Source: Bacteroidota bacterium
GTDB taxonomy: Bacteria > Bacteroidota > Bacteroidia > Flavobacteriales > Flavobacteriaceae
DNA: 6,997 bases
Assembly: GCA_021793535.1 (NCBI GenBank)
Contig: JAJYSO010000087.1
Coordinates: forward strand, 1-6,997
Direction of reading: 5' to 3'
This document shows, one piece after another, positions 1 through 5,195 of the stretch. The notes under the pieces were generated by a model. The model did not search any database. It had not been told where the DNA came from and saw only the letters and a list, made by a program, of their open reading frames with translations. Both the position numbers and the translations under genes were made by a program. Position 1 is the first letter of the stretch; each line of letters opens with the position of its first letter.

Positions 1-751
1 CTACATCCGGCCAGATGAGGGGATCTATGCCAATATGCATGCTATTCGCCCTGACGAACAGCCCGATAACCTGCATTCTCTCTTTGTTGATCAATGGGAC
101 TGGGAACAGCGGATTGAGGAAAAGGACCGCAATATTGCATATTTGAAGAAAACCGTAAAAAAGCTGTATTTTATTTTAAAACGTACGGAAACCTTTGTTG
201 AGAAACTATACGGTATCCAGCCTGAATTACCGGAAGATATTCACTTTATACACAGTGAAGAATTGTTACAACTTTATCCTGAGCTAACTCCTGAGGAACG
301 GGAACGCAAGATCACAAAAAAATACGGGGCGGTTTTCTTAATCGGGATTGGAGCCGCCTTGACCAATGGGGAATCTCATGGAGGGCGTTCACCTGATTAT
401 GACGATTGGATTACCCCAAACGACGATGGGTACAAGGGCCTTAACGGGGACATTTTAATTTGGAATTCCGTTTTGGATAGAGAAGTGGAGTTTTCTTCCA
501 TGGGTATTCGTGTGAGCAGCCAAAGCTTGCAAGAGCAATTGCAAATCCGAAACCAGGAACATCGAAAGGGACTCTTGTACCACAAAAAATTATTGAATAA
601 CGAACTGCCACTCTGTATTGGAGGCGGGATTGGGCAATCACGCTTAGGAATGTACTTCTTGCGAAAAGCACACGTGGGTGAAATCAGCGTGGGCATTTGG
701 CCTCAGGAAATGGTGGAAATATGTGCAGCCAACAACATCAACCTGCTTTAA
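1..751 (+). CDS. asnA: Aspartate-ammonia ligase (AsnA), 5' end cut off by the window
   Basis: Ammonia-dependent asparagine synthetase, a cytoplasmic class II aminoacyl-tRNA-synthetase-like enzyme that makes asparagine and AMP plus pyrophosphate from aspartate, ammonia and ATP. The frame is open from base 2 and 249 codons are visible. By recalled alignment to E. coli AsnA (330 residues), about 85 N-terminal residues lie outside the window, so the in-frame ATG at base 35 is internal (M in a segment matching GLYTHMKALRPDE of E. coli). Diagnostic blocks are VDQWDWE (about 86-106), SPDYDDW (389-409), LNGDILIWN (440-466), SSMGIRV (491-511) and the motif-3-like GGGIGQSR (620-643), which belongs to the ATP-binding core. 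The C-terminus ends at the usual place for the family, so the 3' end is intact. No good terminator follows. The next gene is 181 bases away and probably separately transcribed. The assignment is very secure; the glutamine-dependent AsnB is unrelated in sequence. Confidence 0.97.
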   Translation, partial: YIRPDEGIYANMHAIRPDEQPDNLHSLFVDQWDWEQRIEEKDRNIAYLKKTVKKLYFILKRTETFVEKLYGIQPELPEDIHFIHSEELLQLYPELTPEERERKITKKYGAVFLIGIGAALTNGESHGGRSPDYDDWITPNDDGYKGLNGDILIWNSVLDREVEFSSMGIRVSSQSLQEQLQIRNQEHRKGLLYHKKLLNNELPLCIGGGIGQSRLGMYFLRKAHVGEISVGIWPQEMVEICAANNINLL

Positions 752-932
752 TTGCCTCCCCATATCGATCCTAGCCTCATAAAAAGAGCTCAATAGCTCG
801 TGTAAAATGATCCTTTCGTTCGAATTGCTCAAGCTTTTTAATTATTCCGGTTAAAATGCTCAGATTTTTAAGTACTTTTATTTCCGTAAGTCGAATACTT
901 GCTCCGTACAAATAAGCCTTAATGTCAAACAA
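752..932. other. Intergenic region between asnA and galE
   Basis: 181 AT-rich bases without a credible gene. It should hold the end of the asnA transcript and the start of the galE transcript. A four-base-pair hairpin (GAGC 786-789 with GCTC 796-799) is too weak to call as a terminator and has no T-run on the plus strand. The best match to the Bacteroidota -7 consensus is TACTTTTA at 873-880 (7 of 8 positions), but no TTG-like -33 element sits about 19 bases before it, so I do not call a promoter. No Shine-Dalgarno sequence precedes galE; the bases before its ATG are A-rich, as is usual in this phylum. Confidence 0.4.
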
Positions 933-1955
933 ATGAAAATATTGGTAACCGGAGGGTTAGGTTATATTGGCTCTCACACCGTTGTCGAACTACAGGAACA
1001 GGGATACGAAGTTGTCGTTATCGACAACCTCTCCAACTCCGAGCGATCCGTCTTGGATGGAATCAAAGCCATCACTGGAAAAAGCCCTGCGTTCTATCCA
1101 ATAGACCTGCGCGATAAGGCTGCAGTTCTCTCCTTTTTTAAACAGCATTCTGACATTAAAGGGGTCATTCATTTTGCCGCCTCCAAAGCTGTTGGAGAAA
1201 GCGTGGAACGACCACTTTTCTATTATGAAAACAATATAGCCGCTCTGGTCTATCTTTTACAAGGAATAAAAAAGCACGGGATCTCCCATTTTATTTTCAG
1301 TTCATCCTGCACGGTATACGGACAAGCAGATGAGTTGCCCATCACCGAATACGCGCCTTTAAAAAAAGCAGAGTCTCCTTATGGAAACACCAAACAGATC
1401 GGAGAGCGTATCTTAGAAGATCTCTCAAAAATTCAAGAAAATTTTAAGGCTATTGCCTTGCGTTATTTCAACCCTATTGGAGCACATCCTTCGGTCAAAA
1501 TAGGAGAATTACCCATTGGTGTACCGCAAAATTTAATTCCATTTATTACCCAAACGGCCATCGGAAAACGAAAAGAATTAGCTGTTTTTGGAGACGATTA
1601 CCCGACCCGAGATGGAACCTGCATTCGCGATTATATTTATGTCGTGGATTTGGCAAGAGCACACGTAAAAGCTTTAAAACGCCTCTTGGACGAGGAAAGC
1701 GACAAGGCCTATGAAATTTTCAATCTGGGAACTGGAGAAGGGAGCTCGGTAATGGAGGTTATTCAAGCCTTTGAAAAAACCACGGGGCAAAAATTGCCTT
1801 ATCAAATAGCAGGGAGAAGGGCAGGAGATGTCACAGCGGCCTATGCCGATACCCGAAAAGCAAATGAAATTCTAAACTGGACAGCCACGCATTCTTTAGA
1901 GGATGCGTTAGCCAGTGCATGGGCATGGGAGAAAATGATGGCTCAAAAAAAATAA
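933..1955 (+). CDS. galE: UDP-glucose 4-epimerase GalE
   Basis: Cytoplasmic NAD-dependent extended short-chain dehydrogenase that interconverts UDP-glucose and UDP-galactose, for galactose use (Leloir pathway) and for supplying UDP-galactose to surface glycans. The 340-residue length is typical of the family. The Rossmann NAD-binding motif GGLGYIG is at residues 7-13 directly after the first strand (MKILVT), which fixes the ATG. The acidic residue ending strand 2 is in VIDNLSNS (29-36). SSSCTVYG (123-130) carries the catalytic serine S125. SPYGNTK (148-154) carries the YxxxK pair Y150/K154, equivalent to E. coli Y149/K153. LRYFNPIGAH (176-185) and GDDYPTRDGTCIRDYI (220-235) are classic GalE substrate-binding blocks and separate it from other nucleotide-sugar epimerases. 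All catalytic residues are present. Whether it also accepts N-acetylated sugars cannot be read from the sequence. The stop codon is two bases before the next ATG, so the TPR gene is very likely in the same operon. Confidence 0.97.
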   Translation: MKILVTGGLGYIGSHTVVELQEQGYEVVVIDNLSNSERSVLDGIKAITGKSPAFYPIDLRDKAAVLSFFKQHSDIKGVIHFAASKAVGESVERPLFYYENNIAALVYLLQGIKKHGISHFIFSSSCTVYGQADELPITEYAPLKKAESPYGNTKQIGERILEDLSKIQENFKAIALRYFNPIGAHPSVKIGELPIGVPQNLIPFITQTAIGKRKELAVFGDDYPTRDGTCIRDYIYVVDLARAHVKALKRLLDEESDKAYEIFNLGTGEGSSVMEVIQAFEKTTGQKLPYQIAGRRAGDVTAAYADTRKANEILNWTATHSLEDALASAWAWEKMMAQKK

Positions 1956-1957
1956 GC

Positions 1958-3259
1958 ATGAGACAACTAAAGGAGCGTTATCGGTACCTTATCGCATTGT
2001 TCTTGTTCTTGACTCCGCTGCTGGCTCTGGGGCAGCGAAAGGAGCTTCGAGAGGCCGAGGCAGCCATCGACAATGAGGAATACTACATCGCCAAAAAACT
2101 TCTTGAAAAAGCCGAACCAGCCATTTCAGACCAAGGCAAAAACGTACAGGCACGGTATTACATGGCCAAAGGCATCGCCTACCTTGCCTTAAACAGTGAT
2201 GTATACGGAACGGTGGACCAGTTAAAAAAAGCAGAAGCTTATTTTAAAAAGGTGTCGGAGTTAGGAAAAAAAGCCGATGGAGAAAGTGGGCTTAAAGCTA
2301 TCAAACAGACTCTCTTAGCCAATGCCTTGTCCGACCAGCAGGATGAGCAATACGAAGATGCCTATAAAAAATTTACGAAACTCAATGCCTTGTATCCTCA
2401 AGATACGCTCTATTTATATGCTGCAGCTACAAATGCTTTCCAAGCAGAGACGATGGATAGAGAAGCAATACGTCTTTTTGAAGAGCTTAGGAAAATGGGG
2501 TATGTAGGAAACAAAATCCAGTATGTGGCTAAAAATAAAATGACGGGGGAAAACCAAGTATTTGAAGACGCCAAGCAGCGGGATCAATACCTTAATTCGG
2601 GGTATTTTAAAGCGCCTAAAGAAAAGCGACTTCCTACGCAAGAAGGGAAAATCATGCGCTACCTCGCCGTCCTATACCTTCGAACGGATCAAAAAGAAAA
2701 AGCCATTGGGTTACTTCATGAAACACAGGACACCCCTGACAACCTCGAACGGTATAAAGACCTTACCTTGATTCACAAATTACTGGACGACAGCTCCGCC
2801 TATAAAAGTCATTTAAGAACGTTAATCGAAAAGGACACCACCAATAGGGCCACCTACTTCTTACTATTGGGAAAAGAACTCGAACAAGAAAAGGACCTTA
2901 AAGGGGCAGAAACATCTTTTCAAAAGGCGATTGCAGCCGCCCCTAAAAACAGTGAAACCTATTTGGGTATGGCTCAACTCTATTTAAAGCAACAAGAAAA
3001 TGTGGCTCAACAGCTAGAGAAATTGGCAGAGCAGCAGCAAGAGGGTTCAGCATCTTTTCAAGAATTAACCAACAAGCAAAAGGAGTTGTTGCACAAGGCT
3101 CTCCCTCATTTAGAGAGAGGATTTGAACTTGAGCCCCACAACTTAAGGCTCCTTCGTGTTCTATACCAATCCAGTTGGGTGCTAAAAGATCAAGAAAGAA
3201 TTGAGAAATACGGTAAATTATTGAAAAAGAAAAACCAAAAAGAAGAAGCCTCAAGTTAA
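1958..3259 (+). CDS. Exported tetratricopeptide-repeat protein of unknown function
   Basis: 433 residues. The N-terminus is a plausible Sec signal peptide: a basic start (MRQLKERYRY), a hydrophobic core (LIALFLFLTPLLAL, 11-24) and a likely cut near LG-Q (25/26). No lipobox cysteine is visible, so a soluble periplasmic location is inferred. The mature part is almost all helical and lysine/glutamate rich, as in TPR solenoids. The clearest TPR unit is about residues 297-330 (ATYFLLLGKELEQEKDLKGAETSFQKAIAAAPK), with weaker ones near 30-60, 64-100, 130-165, 230-260 and 377-395. The end is a lysine-rich tail. TPR arrays usually bind proteins; no partner can be named. I chose the ATG at 1958 rather than the in-frame ATG at 1919, because 1919 lies inside galE and would put a polar stretch before the signal peptide. 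It follows galE by two bases, with no Shine-Dalgarno sequence and an A-rich start context, so co-transcription with galE is likely. Confidence 0.88.
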   Translation: MRQLKERYRYLIALFLFLTPLLALGQRKELREAEAAIDNEEYYIAKKLLEKAEPAISDQGKNVQARYYMAKGIAYLALNSDVYGTVDQLKKAEAYFKKVSELGKKADGESGLKAIKQTLLANALSDQQDEQYEDAYKKFTKLNALYPQDTLYLYAAATNAFQAETMDREAIRLFEELRKMGYVGNKIQYVAKNKMTGENQVFEDAKQRDQYLNSGYFKAPKEKRLPTQEGKIMRYLAVLYLRTDQKEKAIGLLHETQDTPDNLERYKDLTLIHKLLDDSSAYKSHLRTLIEKDTTNRATYFLLLGKELEQEKDLKGAETSFQKAIAAAPKNSETYLGMAQLYLKQQENVAQQLEKLAEQQQEGSASFQELTNKQKELLHKALPHLERGFELEPHNLRLLRVLYQSSWVLKDQERIEKYGKLLKKKNQKEEASS

Positions 3260-3325
3260 CACACCCTGATTTTCAAAGTTTTACTTAAAAATACGCGGCT
3301 GGCTATATTTCAATCTCATCTCCAG

Positions 3326-3355
3326 TGGTGATTAAGCGGAAATCATTTATTTTTG
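3326..3355 (+). promoter_or_regulatory. Probable rnpB promoter (Bacteroidota type)
   Basis: TATTTTTG at 3348-3355 matches the Bacteroidota -7 consensus TAnnTTTG at every fixed position. It ends about six to eight bases before the first base of the RNase P RNA closing helix, where transcription should begin. The -33 element is poor (only a GT-rich stretch around 3325-3329 at the expected distance). The call rests mainly on the -7 match and its position. Confidence 0.6.
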
Positions 3356-3360
3356 CAGGC

Positions 3361-3672
3361 AGAGCAGGTCACTTTATCGCTCTTTTAGTTTAAAAGAGAG
3401 GAAAGTCCGGACACCACAGGAGGGCATAATGGTTAACAGCCATCGTTTCGAAGATTCGAAATAGGACCAGTACAACAGAAAGCAAGTACGGGTAATGCCG
3501 TAGTGAAATCAGGTAAACTCTATGCGGTGCAATGCCATGTAAACTGGGTCAAGAGTGCTCCGCTCGTCCAGAGGGTAGGCAGCTAAAGATTATTGGCAAC
3601 AATAATTTCAGATAAATGATAAAGCTCCGCCATTGGCGGATGACAGAATCCGGCTTATCGACCTGCTTTTTT
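3361..3672 (+). ncRNA. rnpB: RNase P RNA, bacterial class A
   Basis: Catalytic RNA subunit of ribonuclease P, which removes the 5' leader of precursor tRNAs. The closing helix P1 pairs AGCAGGTC (3363-3370) with GACCTGCT (3660-3667). A P3-like hairpin pairs CTCTTTT (3380-3386) with AAAAGAG (3392-3398). The universal GAGGAAAGTCCGGAC block (from about 3398) forms catalytic helix P4 with ACAGAATCCGGCTTA (from about 3643): AGTCCGGA (3404-3411) pairs TCCGGCT (3649-3655) with the conserved bulged U. ACAGAAA (about 3475) and GGTAAACTC (about 3513) are further conserved blocks. GAGGGTAGGC (3571-3580) keeps the GGU that pairs with the CCA end of tRNA. A hairpin TCCGCC/GGCGGA (3626-3640) lies just before the 3' half of P4. 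The exact 5' end is inferred from the promoter. All core elements are present and the length of about 310 bases is normal for this phylum. Confidence 0.95.
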
Positions 3673-3678
3673 ATTTTT
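3660..3678 (+). terminator. rnpB terminator (P1 3' strand plus T-run)
   Basis: The 3' strand of the P1 helix, GACCTGCT, runs straight into a T-run at 3667-3672 and, after one A, five more T. Helix P1 followed by U-rich sequence would act as an intrinsic terminator, a common arrangement for rnpB. The pairing partner is about 290 bases upstream, so this is not a local hairpin. Confidence 0.5.
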
Positions 3679-3863
3679 AAAATCCTGACGCTGCGCATCC
3701 TTTACTTTTGAGAATCACACAATTCTGTGAACTACCCACCCACACCAGAAGCGATGAATGGGTTTTACGCTCCGTTGTATAAAAATCTTAAATCTCCAAT
3801 TCAACTAATTTTAAACTTGTATCTTAGAGCCCTTTGGCAAGTTATTTGTTAAGCTATATAGTA
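3673..3863. other. Intergenic region between rnpB and the secreted-protein gene
   Basis: 191 bases with no convincing gene. Two candidate -7 boxes for the downstream gene are visible. TACTTTTG at 3703-3710 is a full match to TAnnTTTG but lacks a clear -33 element. TATCTTAG at 3820-3827 has one mismatch and would start RNA about 30 bases before the ATG at 3864. A near-perfect palindrome TCACACAATTCTGTGA (3715-3730) sits where the first box would start transcription. A 32-codon open frame at 3754-3852 has no supporting features. Confidence 0.4.
3820..3827 (+). promoter_or_regulatory. Possible -7 box for the secreted-protein gene
   Basis: TATCTTAG resembles the Bacteroidota -7 consensus TAnnTTTG with one mismatch. 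Its predicted start near 3834 gives a leader of about 30 bases to the ATG at 3864, a usual length. No TTG-like -33 element is evident, so this is tentative. The full-consensus box at 3703-3710 is the alternative and would give a leader of about 145 bases. Confidence 0.3.
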
Positions 3864-4577
3864 ATGAAATTGAAAACTCAAAACTTGAATTTAAAATTGT
3901 TTTTTCTGCCCCTGATCTGCTTCATTGGAGCAAAGAGTTTTTCTCAAATCGATAGCCGAAACATCAATGCCGAACGGCGTATCGGTGCTGAAAATAGAAG
4001 TATAGAAAGCAGCAACCGAAGCATCAATGCCGAGCGTCGGATTGATCAAGGTCTGTCCACCGGAGAGCGTCCCAAATTCTTGCTCGGAGAACCCGATGCC
4101 CCGCTATTAGATGTCAACCCCAATAAATCCAAAACCTTGGATATGACCGAGCAAAGCGAGTACATCACCCGGACCATCAAATTCAAACCGGGATACATTC
4201 AGGGCTCAAAAGGTCGTGATGGCAGAATTTATAAAGAGTTTAGCAAACCTCAAGATTTAGGAAGCTACCGAACAAAAGGGAAATTTGTCAAAGTCAGTTG
4301 GAGAGATGCACAGGTAGTAGATGGCGATCGAGTGGACATTATGGTCAACGGGGAAGTTGTCGTGCGCAACGTCACCCTTTTAGCGCAATATCACAGCATT
4401 ATCATCAATCTGGATGAAGGCTTTACAAAAATCGAAATCAAGGCATTGAACATGGGAGAATCCGGCCCCAATACAGCCGAATTTAAAGTAGAAGATGAAA
4501 ATGGGCGAATCCTCACCCACGACCAATGGAACCTAACCACCGGGACCATTGCCCATATGGTGGTGATCAAAGACTAG
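3864..4577 (+). CDS. Secreted protein of unknown function with a 20-residue repeat and a conserved-looking beta domain
   Basis: 237 residues. A signal peptide is clear: basic and polar MKLKTQNLNLK, hydrophobic LFFLPLICFIGA (12-23) and a likely cut after SFS (about 25-27), giving a mature start at Q28. The C20 at the end of the core is probably not a lipobox. A short arginine/glutamate/asparagine-rich repeat follows: RNINAERRIG (32-41) recurs as RSINAERRID (52-61), with a weaker half-copy between them. After a linker, residues about 98-236 look like one beta-rich domain with alternating hydrophobic strands and turn motifs (DGDRVDIMVNGE 153-164, GESGPNTAEF 198-207, DENGRI 211-216, QWNLTTG 221-227). 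From memory, similar C-terminal segments occur in uncharacterised secreted flavobacterial proteins; I cannot name a family. The aspartate-rich DGD turn could bind a metal, which is inference. The start is the ATG at 3864; a TTG at 3834 would add residues ahead of the signal peptide. It stands alone, with rnpB before and a terminator after. Confidence 0.85.
   Translation: MKLKTQNLNLKLFFLPLICFIGAKSFSQIDSRNINAERRIGAENRSIESSNRSINAERRIDQGLSTGERPKFLLGEPDAPLLDVNPNKSKTLDMTEQSEYITRTIKFKPGYIQGSKGRDGRIYKEFSKPQDLGSYRTKGKFVKVSWRDAQVVDGDRVDIMVNGEVVVRNVTLLAQYHSIIINLDEGFTKIEIKALNMGESGPNTAEFKVEDENGRILTHDQWNLTTGTIAHMVVIKD
3956..4045 (+). repeat. 60-base direct repeat within the secreted-protein gene
   Basis: The stretch beginning CCGAAACATCAATGCCGA at 3956 recurs 60 bases later as CCGAAGCATCAATGCCGA at 4016. 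The match continues with substitutions through GCGG/CGTCGG and ATCG/ATTG. The 60-base period equals 20 codons, so the repeat is in frame and encodes the two INAERRI segments. Several differences are at third codon positions, which suggests that the peptide is kept. Confidence 0.7.
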
Positions 4578-4587
4578 CGGGTATACA

Positions 4588-4622
4588 AAAGCCTCGAATT
4601 TAAAAAACGAGGCTTTATTTTT
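4588..4622 (+). terminator. Intrinsic terminator between convergent genes
   Basis: AAAGCCTCG (4588-4596) and CGAGGCTTT (4608-4616) form a perfect nine-base-pair stem with an 11-base AT loop, followed by ATTTTT. It lies 10 bases after the stop of the secreted-protein gene and 21 bases from the stop of the oppositely oriented mscL. The plus-strand T-run is good. On the minus strand the stem is followed by only a short T-rich stretch, so it may also stop mscL transcripts, but less efficiently. Confidence 0.85.
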
Positions 4623-4643
4623 GATGTCTTCTTACAAGTGTGC

Positions 4644-5087
4644 TTACTGCTTACCTGTGTTTTGAACTTTGATTTCGTCTCGAATTTCCATCAGCAATTC
4701 CTCCACAGTGGGCCCTGCAGGAGCTTCTTCAACAACTTCTTCTTTCTTTTTGAGGTCTTTTACTCGAGCATAAGTTTTTACAATCATAAACAGTACAAAG
4801 CCGACAATAATCAAATTGATGATGGAGTTGATCCATTTTCCATACAGGATCGCATTCTCAGGAGTTACTTCTTCACCATCGGCGTTATAGGCTGCTTCAG
4901 ACAGAACAACTTTCAAATCTGAAAAATCCATGCCTCCTGTAAATTGACCGATAAAAGGCATCATAATGTCTTCCGTAAAACCGGATACTACAGCACCTAC
5001 CGCAGTTGCCAATAAGACGGCAACAGCCAAATCGATGACATTTCCAGTCATAATGAAGTCTCTAAATTCTTTTAATAAATTTTTCAT
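4644..5087 (-). CDS. mscL: Large-conductance mechanosensitive channel MscL
   Basis: Homopentameric inner-membrane channel that opens under membrane tension and releases solutes after osmotic downshock. At 147 residues it has the usual size. The order is complete: an amphipathic N-terminal helix (LLKEFRDFIMTGN, 4-16), pore-lining TM1 (about 17-45, NVIDLAVAVLLATAVGAVV onward), DIMMPF (40-45) and GGMDF (51-55), a periplasmic loop to about 83, TM2 (about 84-106, KWINSIINLIIVGFVLFMIVK), a charged KKKEE cluster (113-117) and the cytoplasmic bundle helix PTVEELLMEIRDEIK (126-140). L20 and V24 match the hydrophobic gate residues L19 and V23 of E. coli. A23 and A27 stand where E. coli has G22 and G26. 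The loop YNADGEEVTPENAILYGKW (67-85) resembles flavobacterial MscL as I recall it. It lies 108 bases downstream of mutS2 on the same strand and probably has its own promoter. Confidence 0.97.
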   Translation of the reverse strand: MKNLLKEFRDFIMTGNVIDLAVAVLLATAVGAVVSGFTEDIMMPFIGQFTGGMDFSDLKVVLSEAAYNADGEEVTPENAILYGKWINSIINLIIVGFVLFMIVKTYARVKDLKKKEEVVEEAPAGPTVEELLMEIRDEIKVQNTGKQ

Positions 5088-5124
5088 AAAAATTAGATTT
5101 AATTAGCAAAATAGATGAACAGTT

Positions 5125-5155
5125 CAATATTACGGATTTATTTTTATTTCTAAAA
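5125..5155 (-). promoter_or_regulatory. Possible mscL promoter
   Basis: On the minus strand TAATATTG (5132-5125) matches the Bacteroidota -7 consensus TAnnTTTG with one mismatch. TTTT (5155-5152) sits exactly 19 bases upstream as a -33-like element. Transcription would begin near 5118, about 30 bases before the mscL ATG. No Shine-Dalgarno sequence is present. In AT-rich sequence such matches also arise by chance. Confidence 0.35.
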
Positions 5156-5195
5156 TGAAAACCTTTAAGGATGGACCGAATCTTGCAGCAGAACT

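Noticed and set aside
786..799. Small hairpin GAGC/GCTC after asnA
   Set aside because: Only four base pairs. The adjoining T-run exists only on the minus strand, where no gene would need it.
644..832. Minus-strand open frame of 62 codons across the asnA 3' end
   Set aside because: It mostly mirrors asnA codons, has no recognisable features, and no promoter or partner gene.
1919..1957. Upstream in-frame ATG for the TPR gene, overlapping galE
   Set aside because: It would add 13 mostly polar residues ahead of a clean signal peptide. The ATG at 1958 directly after galE is the better start.
3329..3345. Hairpin TGATT/AATCA followed by T-rich sequence before rnpB, a possible terminator for the TPR gene
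   Set aside because: Five pairs with one G-C pair is too weak, and the T-rich part is better explained as the rnpB -7 box.
3715..3730. CRP-type binding site
   Set aside because: CRP sites read TGTGA then TCACA; here the half-sites are in the opposite order, so the CRP consensus does not apply.
3754..3852. A 32-codon open frame between rnpB and the secreted-protein gene
   Set aside because: No ribosome-binding signal, no recognisable protein features, and length compatible with chance in AT-rich sequence.
3834..3863. TTG start for the secreted protein
   Set aside because: It adds ten residues before a normal signal peptide that starts at the ATG at 3864, and it coincides with a predicted transcription start.
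4708..4770. Repetitive CTTCTT-type sequence in mscL
   Set aside because: It encodes the lysine/glutamate-rich linker after TM2, which is normal for MscL; it is not a DNA repeat element.
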